A DNA stretch of 64,000 nt, from contig NZ_SPQC01000007.1 in NCBI RefSeq assembly GCF_004569295.1, forward strand, positions 1 through 64,000, given 5' to 3'. A program made the translations under genes and the position numbers. Shown piece by piece: positions 1-6,814 of the stretch (positions within the stretch are counted from its first letter, which is position 1; each line of letters starts with the position of its first letter). Under the pieces are notes generated by a model. The model saw nothing but the letters and a program-made list of their open reading frames with translations, was not told where the DNA came from and ran no database searches. The stretch is from Rothia nasimurium. GTDB taxonomy: Bacteria; Actinomycetota; Actinomycetes; Actinomycetales; Micrococcaceae.

Positions 1-263
1 GGCTCAACCGGGGCGCTGGGTGGGTCAATCGGGACAACCTCAATCGGGGCGATAGGTTCATCCTCTACAGGTGCCTCAGTGGGTACAGTCTCTACAGGAA
101 TTTCACCTGCAAGGGTAGTTTCCTCAGCGGCGGGGGATGCTGAGCTGGCGGCTGCGGTAGGTTCTGCGGTGGTTTCTTCTGCCATTGCTGCGGTGGAAGA
201 TAGGCCAGTAACAGCGATTCCTGCTGCTAGTAGTGCGGTGGCGGTCTTTGTGTGAGCTGACAT
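1..263 (-). CDS. Secreted Pro/Glu/Thr-rich protein, C-terminus cut by window edge
   Basis: This is an open frame from an ATG at 263 running off the window start, with 87 codons visible. The start has a strong Shine-Dalgarno sequence (AGGAAGGAG at about 274-282). The first 28 residues are a signal peptide: a basic N-terminus (MSAHTKT), an Ala/Leu/Gly-rich core and an AMA cleavage site before EETT. What follows is low complexity, rich in Pro, Glu, Val and Thr (IPVETVPTEAPVEDEP), like the spacer of a wall-associated or surface-exposed protein. No domain is visible before the edge, so the function is unknown. Two palindromes lie just upstream and may control it. It could be element cargo or the first host gene left of the element. 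Confidence 0.75.
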   Translation of the reverse strand, partial: MSAHTKTATALLAAGIAVTGLSSTAAMAEETTAEPTAAASSASPAAEETTLAGEIPVETVPTEAPVEDEPIAPIEVVPIDPPSAPVE

Positions 264-282
264 AGGTGCCAGACTCCTTCCT

Positions 283-322
283 ATCACATGATGTGATGTG
301 AAATGATTTAATGTCATGACAT
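283..322. promoter_or_regulatory. Two palindromes upstream of the secreted-protein gene
   Basis: ATCACAT-G-ATGTGAT (283-297) is a 7-bp inverted repeat with one central base. ATGTCATGACAT (311-322) is a perfect 12-bp palindrome. Their centres are about 26 bp apart. They lie directly upstream of the ribosome binding site of the minus-strand gene at 1-263, where a promoter and operator would be expected. The two half-sites resemble each other (ATGTGAT, ATGTCAT), which suggests one regulator binding twice. The regulator is not identified. The rest of 323-466 is AT-rich and holds no gene that I can support, only a short inverted repeat GCAAGC-T-GCTTGC at 414-426. Confidence 0.4.
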
Positions 323-466
323 GGTAAGGAGCCTGCCCAGCGCTGCAAGCTCTTGCAAAATCCCCTTGAACAGACACTCGCAGAAACTGAACAGGTCCCT
401 TACTTAGATATATGCAAGCTGCTTGCTAAAACGGCGGGCTATTTACTCAGAAATTTCCTTAAAACA

Positions 467-501
467 GAACTGCTCTCCGGCATGGTGCCGGAGAGCAGTT
501 C
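467..501 (-). terminator. Terminator of the integrase gene
   Basis: This is a perfect 15-bp inverted repeat (GAACTGCTCTCCGGC and its complement) with a 5-base loop. It lies 35 bases beyond the integrase stop codon. On the minus strand it is followed by TGTTTT, as in a factor-independent terminator. Confidence 0.75.
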
Positions 502-535
502 TACCTAGCATTTATGCTAGGGCCTAGAACGGTTC

Positions 536-1381
536 TTATCGTTGGTTCTTGCTGGTCACCTGGGGTGCTACCGGCAAGTCGGTAAGGGCCTGAATCGCCT
601 GAGTTAGAGCTGTATCATCTAGACCGATATAGCTTTGCGTCGTTGAAATATCCGCATGCCCTAACAGCTCCTGTACTGCGCGAATGTCCCGGCATCGTGC
701 ATATGTTGTGGTGGCGAACCAATGCCTGAGTTGATGGGTGGTGTAACCATCACCCAAAAGCCGGGCAACTCGCTTACCGATGTAATCAGGGTGCCGGTGT
801 CCTGAAAAACGCCCAGGGAAGTAATAGCCCTGGGCTTTCATCTCTAGATAGGGCAGCAGCACCGTGTGAGCTGGAATCGATCGAGTAACCAACCCCTTAC
901 CTTGTACCGTAATCCAGCCATCACAGTAATCCTGGGTATGGAGCTTGGCAATTTCAAATCGCCTCAGTCCTGCATAGGCCGCTAGTAGAAGCATGAAGAT
1001 ATCCTCTGAGGTGTCGGTGTTGTCTAGCCCCTTTTGCAGAGCAGTTGCTGGGATAGGCCTTGCTTTGCCTCGCGGGACTTTCACTGATAGCAGCAGCTTC
1101 GTGGGGTTATCTGGTCGATGGTTGGTAATTTCCAGGTAGTGGAAGAACCTTCGAATGGTGCCTAAAGCGTTCTTCTTGGTTGCTGGCTTCCAATGGGGAT
1201 TTGAGAGCCAGTCTTGTAGCTCTCCTGTAGTGATAGTCGCGGGCGTGGCCTGGGGGTAAGCTTTTGACAAAAGATTCAACCATCGCGTTCGGGTGTAGAC
1301 AGTCGAAGGCTGTCGCCCTGCTGCTAGTAGCCATTGGTTGAAAGCGGTGATTGATAGGGCCCAGGTAGTTGCGTTATCCAT
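536..1381 (-). CDS. Tyrosine recombinase / phage-type integrase
   Basis: A 281-residue site-specific recombinase that should cut and rejoin DNA through a covalent phosphotyrosine. Residues about 8-92 form the core-binding SAM-like domain and about 105-270 the catalytic domain. All expected active-site residues are present: R140 (AGLRRFEI), K162 (QGKG), H216-x-x-R219 (HQLRHWF), H242 (LLGHADIS) and the nucleophile Y251 (TTQSYI). It looks intact. It has no separate arm-binding domain of the lambda type, so it resembles the short integrases of actinophages and integrative elements. It is the last gene of a minus-strand series starting at 2246 and is followed by a strong terminator. The tRNA fragment at 2330-2379 is the likely attachment site it uses (inference). 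Confidence 0.93.
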   Translation of the reverse strand: MDNATTWALSITAFNQWLLAAGRQPSTVYTRTRWLNLLSKAYPQATPATITTGELQDWLSNPHWKPATKKNALGTIRRFFHYLEITNHRPDNPTKLLLSVKVPRGKARPIPATALQKGLDNTDTSEDIFMLLLAAYAGLRRFEIAKLHTQDYCDGWITVQGKGLVTRSIPAHTVLLPYLEMKAQGYYFPGRFSGHRHPDYIGKRVARLLGDGYTTHQLRHWFATTTYARCRDIRAVQELLGHADISTTQSYIGLDDTALTQAIQALTDLPVAPQVTSKNQR

Positions 1382-1440
1382 AGCTTCTCCTAGTAGCTGT
1401 ACTAAGGTTTGACGGTGGATACGCGTGTCTCCGAGGCGGG

Positions 1441-1671
1441 TTACTTATTCTTTTTTGAGAGTGAGGCTGTAGGTTCTCTTAATCCAGGCCAGAGTATTAG
1501 ACGCCCAACGTCCCTCAGACGGAGTCGACGAGAATCTGATAGCTGGTTTTCAGGGTAGTCGGGGTGGGTGGCTTTATAATGGCCTCTGCTACCTAGGTGT
1601 ACGGTGAATCCGTTGGCTTTGAGGAGACGAGCCATCTCGCGCCCGTTATTGGGCATAGGTATTTTGTGCAT
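1441..1671 (-). pseudogene. HicA-like toxin gene, frameshifted in its C-terminal half
   Basis: The first 40 or so residues match the HicA mRNA-interferase fold: NNGREMARLLKANGFTV, then SRGHYKATHPDYP, which holds the His of the active region. After HPDYPE the annotated frame becomes Arg-rich and unlike HicA. In the -1 frame the reading continues as KPAIRFSSTPSEGRWASN followed by TLAWIKRTYSLTL and ends at 1445, which looks like the normal second half of such proteins. One extra A in the A4 run (T4 on the plus strand, 1547-1550) would join the halves. It is therefore a mutated toxin gene, a sequencing error, or a rare -1 frameshift site. No HicB antitoxin gene is next to it; orphan HicA-like genes occur in actinophages. 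Another start is the second Met (MPNNG). Confidence 0.6.
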
Positions 1672-1704
1672 GTGTCCATTATCTCAAATGGTCTTGCGTA
1701 TCTC

Positions 1705-1971
1705 CTATGGGGTCGGTTGCCCGTGGTGTGCTTGCCTGGCTGCGAGCTGGTCAATGAGGTCAGGTCTGTAGCCGTTCCATATCTGGGTTTCTTCACCGGG
1801 TACTTCGACGATGGGGGCTTGTAGTAGGCCTCGGGCTTTAAGGCGTGCGGCTATGGCTGGTTCGTTCTCTAATTTGATGAGCCTGTAGGGAAGGGCACGG
1901 TCATTGAGCTTGCGCTGGGTGAGTCTGCATTGATGGCAGTTTGGGGTGGTGTAGAGGTTGATGGTGGTCAT
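1705..1971 (-). CDS. Glutaredoxin-like protein of the NrdH type
   Basis: An 88-residue thioredoxin-fold redoxin. The dithiol motif CHQC is at residues 12-15 after a short beta strand (TINLYTT). The cis-Pro region is QAPIVEV, and WNGYRPD near the C-terminus matches the WSGFRPD signature of NrdH redoxins, which donate electrons to ribonucleotide reductase. No nrdI, nrdE or nrdF is nearby. It sits 8 bases downstream of an unknown 88-residue gene and upstream of the HicA-like gene, all on the minus strand. Small NrdH-like genes are frequent in actinobacteriophages, which fits the element context. The partner in the cell is unknown. Confidence 0.8.
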   Translation of the reverse strand: MTTINLYTTPNCHQCRLTQRKLNDRALPYRLIKLENEPAIAARLKARGLLQAPIVEVPGEETQIWNGYRPDLIDQLAARQAHHGQPTP

Positions 1972-1979
1972 GGTGGTTT

Positions 1980-2246
1980 TTATTTCTGGTGGAGTTTGTA
2001 GGTAGGAGCTAGAGGCTTGGGGAGTAGCTCTTCGGGTATTGAGTAGCCTAGCTGTTCTAGTTTCGCTTGGAGGGCGGTGGTTTCTCCGGGGAGGGCTAGG
2101 TAGTAGAAAGTGCAGAGAGTTTCGCCGGTGGGGTTGGTGATGTGTGCTTGGTAGAGGTCTTCGAATTCGGGGGCGCTGCCGGCTGCTGAGTAGTGGTGGC
2201 GGGGCCGTTTGGTGATAGTGAGGGTGTGGGGTGTGTTATTAGGCAT
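1980..2246 (-). CDS. Hypothetical 88-residue protein of the integrative element
   Basis: I do not recognise a family. The protein begins MPNNTPHTLTITKRPRHHY and holds an acidic stretch (APEFEDLYQ), a segment that may form beta strands (ETLCTFYYLALPGE), then a predicted helix (TTALQAKLEQLGY) and a Pro/Leu-rich tail. It has no signal peptide or membrane segment. It is the first gene of the minus-strand series and is followed after 8 bases by the NrdH-like gene, so the two are probably co-transcribed. About 80 bases separate its start from the tRNA fragment that ends the element. Confidence 0.6.
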   Translation of the reverse strand: MPNNTPHTLTITKRPRHHYSAAGSAPEFEDLYQAHITNPTGETLCTFYYLALPGETTALQAKLEQLGYSIPEELLPKPLAPTYKLHQK

Positions 2247-2329
2247 TACTAGGCTCCCTTGTTCTCGAGCGCAGCTGCGGTGTAGAGCTTTTTTAGCAGT
2301 AATGTTGCTTGTAGGACGCGGATGAAGAT

Positions 2330-2379
2330 GGGGGCTTGTAACCCGGAGGCCGCAGGTTCAAATCCTGCCCCCGCAACCA
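2330..2379 (+). other. Attachment site: 3' half of an initiator-type tRNA gene
   Basis: From the anticodon arm to the CCA end this matches tRNA-fMet. The stem-loop GGGCTTGTAACCC has the three G:C pairs typical of initiators. The T arm is GCAGG-TTCAAAT-CCTGC. The acceptor strand CCCCGCA-ACCA has A72, the initiator hallmark. The anticodon loop reads CTTGTAA rather than CTCATAA, and no D arm or 5' acceptor strand can be found upstream. It is therefore a fragment, not a working gene. This is what an element leaves at its far end after integrating into a tRNA gene. Host sequence begins to its right. Confidence 0.7.
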
Positions 2380-2384
2380 AGATG

Positions 2385-2412
2385 AGAAACCCACTCGAAA
2401 GAGTGGGTTTCT
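2385..2412 (+). terminator. Terminator of the interrupted tRNA gene
   Basis: A 12-bp perfect stem (AGAAACCCACTC with its complement) around a GAAA loop, starting 5 bases after the CCA of the tRNA fragment. It is the normal tRNA terminator and shows that the chromosome side of the junction lies here. Confidence 0.8.
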
Positions 2413-2553
2413 TCGTTTAAACTACTCAGCAAGAGAATCTTTCCCGTAGATGCTTATAAGCGGTAAGCAGGGCGTCAGTGCTCATCCGATTTATGCCTTA
2501 CACTAGTGAAGTGCTCTTCGCACAAACTTGCTTTTTTACCTATAGGGAAACTC

Positions 2554-3933
2554 ATGGCTAAATACACGCCGCGCCACGCCGCGCCCAAAAACATCGGCAA
2601 GCGCCGGGCAACTGCCCTCTCACTCACCGCCCTGCTGGCCCTCAGCATGGCCCCGGCCAACGCAGCCGAAACCGCGCCCCTGACTGAAAACAGCCAGGCC
2701 GTGCAAGAAGCAGAAGCGCTCATCCACGAAGCCCTCACCAGCGAGGGAAGTAGCCCCTCAGCTATCTACAACGATGCTCCCGAAACGCTAGTTAGCGAAA
2801 ATTTCTATGACGCCCCGGCCCAGCTGCCCACCGCTAACGGTGCCCTCATCAAGAAGGAAAACTTCACCTTCAAGGTCGATGCCAACAACGTCATCGCCCA
2901 CCCGGTAGCCCAGGCCCAGCGGATTATGTATAAGTCCACCGACCACCTGGGGAACCCCGTGGCGGTCACCGGCACCGCACTCACCACCACCAAGCGCTGG
3001 ACCGGCCCTGGTGAGCGTCCTATCATCGCCATGGCCCCCGGTACCCAGGGCATCGGGGATTCTTGTGCCCCCTCTAACCAGTTCGCAGCAGGAACCGAAT
3101 ACGAGAGCCTCGTTATCACCTCCCTGCTCAATGCCGGTTATAACGTCGTCATTACCGACTACATCGGCCTGGGCACCGTGGGCACCCACAGCTACCTCAA
3201 CCGAGTAGACCAGGGCAATGCTGTGCTAGACGCCGCCCGCGCAGCTACAGCCGCTGACCTCGGCCTGGGTAGCGCTACCTCACCCATCGGCCTCTGGGGC
3301 TATTCCCAGGGCGGCGGTGCGGTGGCGTCCGCCGGTGAACTCCAGGCCAGCTACGCCCCCGAACTTAACCTCAAGGGCATCTACGCTGGCGCCGTCCCCG
3401 CTAACCTGCAGGCCGTCACCAGCTTCATCGACGGCGGTCTTTACACCGGTTTCTCCCTGATGGGCGTAGTAGGCCTGGCTGATAGCTACGGCATCGACCT
3501 GAGCCACAAGCTCTCAGCCGAAGGCCAGGCAGCCCTCGACACTATTCGGGACCAGTGCACCCTTGACGCCGTGGGTACTTTCGGTTTTAAGAACACTCGC
3601 ACCCTGACTGCCAGCGGCCAGACCCTGGCCCGTGAAATGACCACCGACCCCCAGATCTCACAAATCATGGCCCAGAATAACCTGGGCCAGCAGGGCCGCC
3701 ACCCCCAGGTGCCCATTCTGATTGCTTCATCCTGGGGCGATGACGTGATTCCCTACCAGACCAACCGCCAGCTGGCTGCCGACTACTGCCAGCAGGGCTC
3801 CCGCGTCACCTTCTACACCCTGGCCGGCGTCACCCACGTGGCGGGTATCTTTGAGGGTATTCCCCGCGGCCTGATCTTCCTAGATCGTCAGTTTAAGGGT
3901 CTTCCCAGCATCAACTCCTGTTGGCGGTTCTAG
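2554..3933 (+). CDS. Secreted lipase/esterase of the LIP family
   Basis: An exported alpha/beta hydrolase of 459 residues. The start chosen is ATG 2554 (MAKYTPRH), after AGGGAAA; an upstream GTG at 2506 has no ribosome binding site. Residues 1 to about 38 form a signal peptide with a long basic N-region and an ANA cleavage site before AETAP. The nucleophile elbow is GYSQG, followed by GGAVASAGELQ as in the secretory lipase (LIP) family. The acid is probably in SSWGDDVIPY and the His in GVTHVAG. Family members cleave acylglycerols and fatty esters outside the cell. Two Cys pairs could form disulfides. It is monocistronic: the integrative element lies to its left and a strong terminator to its right. 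Confidence 0.88.
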   Translation: MAKYTPRHAAPKNIGKRRATALSLTALLALSMAPANAAETAPLTENSQAVQEAEALIHEALTSEGSSPSAIYNDAPETLVSENFYDAPAQLPTANGALIKKENFTFKVDANNVIAHPVAQAQRIMYKSTDHLGNPVAVTGTALTTTKRWTGPGERPIIAMAPGTQGIGDSCAPSNQFAAGTEYESLVITSLLNAGYNVVITDYIGLGTVGTHSYLNRVDQGNAVLDAARAATAADLGLGSATSPIGLWGYSQGGGAVASAGELQASYAPELNLKGIYAGAVPANLQAVTSFIDGGLYTGFSLMGVVGLADSYGIDLSHKLSAEGQAALDTIRDQCTLDAVGTFGFKNTRTLTASGQTLAREMTTDPQISQIMAQNNLGQQGRHPQVPILIASSWGDDVIPYQTNRQLAADYCQQGSRVTFYTLAGVTHVAGIFEGIPRGLIFLDRQFKGLPSINSCWRF

Positions 3934-3960
3934 GGTTTAACCGAGACCGTGTATCTATAC

Positions 3961-4000
3961 CAGTAGGCCCGGGTCATCTTACGGTGGCCCGGGCCTACTG
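3961..4000 (+). terminator. Terminator of the lipase gene
   Basis: A perfect 13-bp stem (CAGTAGGCCCGGG and its complement), 14-base loop, then CACGTCTTTTT. It lies 27 bases after the lipase stop and also separates it from the convergent gene that ends at 4093. Confidence 0.85.
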
Positions 4001-4092
4001 CACGTCTTTTTCGGGTGCCTCTCACGGGGAGAGGCTGACTCACGGTATAGGCAACTCCTTTACTCTGTGCTGACTGATGAGATGGAAAAGAT

Positions 4093-5005
4093 TTAGATAC
4101 CTGCTGACAGGTAGCTAACCACACCCCAGGGTGAAGTAACGGTAACGCGGTACTGGGTCTTGATGACCGAAGCGCTGGTGGTGGCAGCATCGCCGTAGGT
4201 TGCTGCGGGCATGCGGGTCATAAAGGAGACTACGCTGGCACCGGCCCGGCCGTTAGCAATATTGCTCATGACCTCGATGTCCCAGCTCCAGCCGTCGCGG
4301 CCGTCTGCGGTGGTGTAGTGGTTGCCGTAGCCCCAGGTGTGCATGGTGTTCTTGGTAACCATGGGCGCATCTGCAAAGCGTAGGTAGTTATAGAGCTTGG
4401 AGTAGGTGGTATCGGCGCCCTTGAAGTCGTCGTTGAGTCGAATCATGGGGACGTTGGCGCCGGCTCCGCGGGTGCCGTTAGAGCTGTAGGCGGCCCCGCC
4501 GTTAGCGAAGATGAAGCGGTAGCTGCCGGTAGGGGTGGGCTGGTAGACCACATCGCCTGCGATGTTCTCGATGGTTACCGAAATGATGGCTCCTTGGCCT
4601 ACGCCGTTGATACCGTTTACAGAGTTGATATCGGCCATCTGATTGCCCCCCTGCGGGGTAGGTGGGTGGCCAGGTGTTAGCTGTTGCGCTTGAAGAGGCT
4701 AGGGGGTTTCCTGCCTGAGCGGTGGGCAGCGAATTGTCGAAAGAGAAAGCCTGTAGCCCGGTAAGACAGCTGCTGGCGGGGTAGACAGCCCACTCAAGTT
4801 CCTTGGCAACGGCACCGGTGAAGTTGCCCTGGGAGGGCCAGACATTGGACCAAGGGGCAGAAACGATTTTGTCGTAGGTGCAGTCGTCTTCTACCTGGGG
4901 TGCGGACGCGGCAAAAGCAGGTACAGCTGTGCTGGCAAGAATGACGGGGGTGGCCCAGGCTGCGCCACGTGCCAGGGTACGACGCTGGATTTGGGGTGTA
5001 GCCAC
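4093..5005 (-). pseudogene. Secreted protein of unknown function, split by a frameshift in a G6 run
   Basis: Translation from ATG 5005 gives a signal sequence with a basic RR region and Ala-rich core (MATPQIQRRTLARGAAW, cleavage near AFA-AS), then a Cys-containing domain. At GCAGGGGGGCAATC (C6 on plus, 4646-4651) this frame runs into Arg/His-rich nonsense. Dropping one G continues as GGNQMADINSVNGINGVGQG and on to 4093, giving a sensible 303-residue exported protein with mature sequence rich in Ser, Thr, Asn and Tyr. The second half alone also starts with an ATG (MADINSV, 4638) but has no signal peptide. I do not recognise the family. The run of six G could be a phase-variation switch, a fixed mutation or a sequencing error. 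Confidence 0.7.
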
Positions 5006-5268
5006 GGCGGTAATTCCTTTGTTTTAGTGCAAGGTTAGGAACGGTTCTGCAACAGCTGTTGAAACAATCGTATCACCAAATCTTTTATTTGGCACGCTTG
5101 TCTTTACTTTTTGTGAAAAGTGCTTTGCTAGATTTGGGGAAAAATCCTGGTAAATAGGGTAATGTCTAGAAATATTGGGTATTTAAGATTTTTGTGGCGC
5201 TCCTACTGGGTCAAAAAGATAGATATATAAAAACACCTGTGCTTTTACCTCTTGTGGTGGCGTAAAGA
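5006..5268. other. AT-rich gene-free stretch upstream of the split secreted gene
   Basis: No credible gene is seen on either strand. The stretch is clearly richer in A and T than its surroundings, with runs such as AAATCTTTTATTTGG and GATATATAAAAAC. It must hold the promoter of the minus-strand gene that starts at 5005. CAACAGCTGTTG at about 5050-5061 is a 12-bp palindrome and a possible operator. The right end runs into the terminator of the next gene. Confidence 0.5.
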
Positions 5269-5304
5269 AAAGACCGGCCGCACCATTAGGTGCGGCCGGT
5301 CTTT
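5269..5304 (-). terminator. Terminator of the PH-like gene
   Basis: A perfect 16-bp stem (AAAGACCGGCCGCACC and its complement) with an ATTA loop, just beyond the stop of the minus-strand gene at 5325. On the minus strand it is followed by TCTTTACG. Confidence 0.85.
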
Positions 5305-5324
5305 AGTTTATTGGGGTGAGGGTC

Positions 5325-5747
5325 TTAGGCTGCCTGGGCCCAGTGGCCTGCAAGGTCTGCTGCCAGCAGGGTTCGCAGGGTGCCGGTGTAGTCGGCAGGA
5401 ATTTGGCTAAAGCGGTAGCCGTCGATGGTAAGAGTATTGCCCAGGAAGGGGAGGTGGGTCAGCTTGGCCTGGTCGAGTGCGTGCAGGTCAAGTGAAATGC
5501 TGTTGCCAGCCTGGAAGGAGTTCTTGAGAATCAGGACGCGCTCGTTAGTGATGACCAACAGAGAGTCGCCAAAGCTGCCAAACTTGCCGGTGGCTACATC
5601 AACAACGGTCTCCCCGCGCACCATGGAATCTGCCATGTGCAGAGCCTTGTGAAACTTCTTGAGCCCACCGTGGGAAGATTGGCGCTTGACGGCAGAGCCC
5701 AGCGAAACGCTGGTGTAGGTGTCGGTTGCCCAGTTTGCAAAAATCAT
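5325..5747 (-). CDS. Bacterial PH-domain-like protein
   Basis: A 140-residue cytoplasmic protein. The start is ATG 5747 (MIFANWATDTYTSV), behind GAGGAAG; a longer frame to 5804 lacks a ribosome binding site. The first 45 residues are polar and predicted helical (GLKKFHKALHMADSM). Residues about 50-130 alternate short beta strands: ETVVDVATG, SLLVITNERVLIL, SISLDLHAL, TLTIDGYRFSQIP. This pattern, with ITNERVLI as the signature, is that of bacterial PH/YokE-like domains. The family is widespread and its molecular role is mostly unknown. It is transcribed alone, divergently from udk across a 330-base gap. Confidence 0.7.
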   Translation of the reverse strand: MIFANWATDTYTSVSLGSAVKRQSSHGGLKKFHKALHMADSMVRGETVVDVATGKFGSFGDSLLVITNERVLILKNSFQAGNSISLDLHALDQAKLTHLPFLGNTLTIDGYRFSQIPADYTGTLRTLLAADLAGHWAQAA

Positions 5748-6077
5748 GGTGCTCTTCCTCAAACGGTCGGTGGGGTGGTGTACGAGCTGTACCCAACTAT
5801 ACACATATTTTGTCCCCCAAAGGGCAGGCTGTAGAGAAAAAATTTGTCCCCCGCTTGTCGTATCTCCTAAAATTGCCCCTGTTTGAGCTGGTAGGCCCTA
5901 TATCTGGGAAAAAGCTGGGTGTTAAAGTTTGGCAAAAATTTACCTGTGAAATATATGGGTGGCGGCTGAGGACAAACTGTGCCAGGATTTTGGGGGACAA
6001 AGCGGGGTGGGTGCCGTCCCCGGGGAGCATGCCACAATAGATAGCAGTAATACTTCGACCTATAGGGCTGCACACAC
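5748..6077. repeat. Divergent promoter region with three TTTGTCCCCC repeats
   Basis: This is a gene-free stretch between the PH-like gene and udk. TTTTGTCCCCCAAA at 5808-5821 and its complement at 5988-6001 form a 14-bp inverted pair about 170 bp apart. TTTGTCCCCCG recurs at 5843-5853. Three copies of a 10-mer within 200 bp of a divergent promoter region suggest an operator, though the binding protein is not recognisable. No gene or RNA can be supported inside. Confidence 0.45.
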
Positions 6078-6698
6078 ATGAAACCCCTCATTATCGGTAT
6101 CGCCGGTGGCACCGGCTCCGGCAAGACCACCCTGACCAACTCCCTGCTTGAAAAGTTTGATGGACAGGTAGGCGTGATTTATCACGACAACTATTACAAG
6201 CGCAATGACCACCTCACTTACGAACAGCGCTGCCTGCTGAACTACGATGCGCCCGAAGCCTTCGACAATGATCTTCTAGCGACCCACCTTAAAGCCCTCA
6301 TCGAGGGGCGGACCATCGAGACCCCTGTCTACGATTTTGCGGATCACAACCGATCAGATGAGACTCTCATCGTTGAACCTCAGCCCATCATCATCCTCGA
6401 GGGCATCCTGATTTTTGCTGAGCCTGAAATTCGCGACCTGTGCGATATCAAGCTCTTTGTAGATACCGATGCCGATGTGCGCATCCTGCGCCGCCTACGC
6501 CGCGACGTCATCGAACGGGGTCGTACTATTGAGTCGGTTGAGGCCCAGTACCTCACCACCGTCAAGCCCATGCATGAGCTGCATGTGGAGCCTTCAAAGC
6601 GCCACGTAGACATGATTATCCCCGAGGGCGTCAATGTGGTTGCTCTCGATATGCTATTCCACCGTATTACCGGCCAGATTGGCACCCAGGCAGGCTAG
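6078..6698 (+). CDS. udk: Uridine kinase
   Basis: A 206-residue pyrimidine salvage enzyme that phosphorylates uridine (and cytidine) to the monophosphate with a nucleoside triphosphate. The Walker A loop GGTGSGKT is at residues 10-17. The nucleoside-binding region DNYYKRNDHLTYEQR follows, then NYDAPEAFD. PVYDFADHNR and the Walker B-like PIIILEGILIF are typical of the Udk family. RILRRLRRDVIERGR is the lid. Length is normal for the family (about 205-215). It stands alone, divergent from the PH-like gene, and ends at a bidirectional terminator. The start is ATG 6078. Confidence 0.95.
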   Translation: MKPLIIGIAGGTGSGKTTLTNSLLEKFDGQVGVIYHDNYYKRNDHLTYEQRCLLNYDAPEAFDNDLLATHLKALIEGRTIETPVYDFADHNRSDETLIVEPQPIIILEGILIFAEPEIRDLCDIKLFVDTDADVRILRRLRRDVIERGRTIESVEAQYLTTVKPMHELHVEPSKRHVDMIIPEGVNVVALDMLFHRITGQIGTQAG

Positions 6699-6754
6699 CC
6701 CTAGCCGTAGGCGGGAGCAAATAGTCGCAAGGGGCGTCCTTGCACTCCTAGATA

Positions 6755-6795
6755 CAGATGTGAGGCCCACCTCCTTGGGAGGTGGGCCCCATCTG
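6755..6795. terminator. Bidirectional terminator between udk and pspA
   Basis: GGCCCACCTCC and its complement form an 11-bp stem with a 3-base loop, extended by CAGATG/CATCTG. It lies between two convergent genes and is followed by TTTAACCC on the plus strand. Confidence 0.75.
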
Positions 6796-6814
6796 TTTAA
6801 CCCTTGTAGCTGTT

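Larger units (their letters stand above)
1..2379. mobile_element. Right end of an integrative element (left part outside window)
   Basis: A tyrosine integrase gene lies about 950 bases from a tRNA 3' fragment at 2330-2379. Between them sit short genes of phage type on the minus strand (HicA-like, NrdH-like, unknown). Elements of this kind integrate into the 3' end of a tRNA gene and leave an intact tRNA at one end and a 3' fragment at the other. Here the fragment is the right junction, so the element should extend left beyond base 1 towards an intact initiator tRNA gene. Whether the secreted-protein gene at 1-263 belongs to the element or to the host cannot be told from this window. Confidence 0.6.

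Noticed and set aside
2330-2379. A complete tRNA gene at the element end
   Set aside because: No D arm or 5' acceptor strand fits upstream, and the anticodon loop would read TGT on an initiator body. Only the 3' half is present.
2506-2553. Longer N-terminus of the lipase from GTG 2506
   Set aside because: No ribosome binding site, and it would place about 16 extra residues before an otherwise normal signal peptide.
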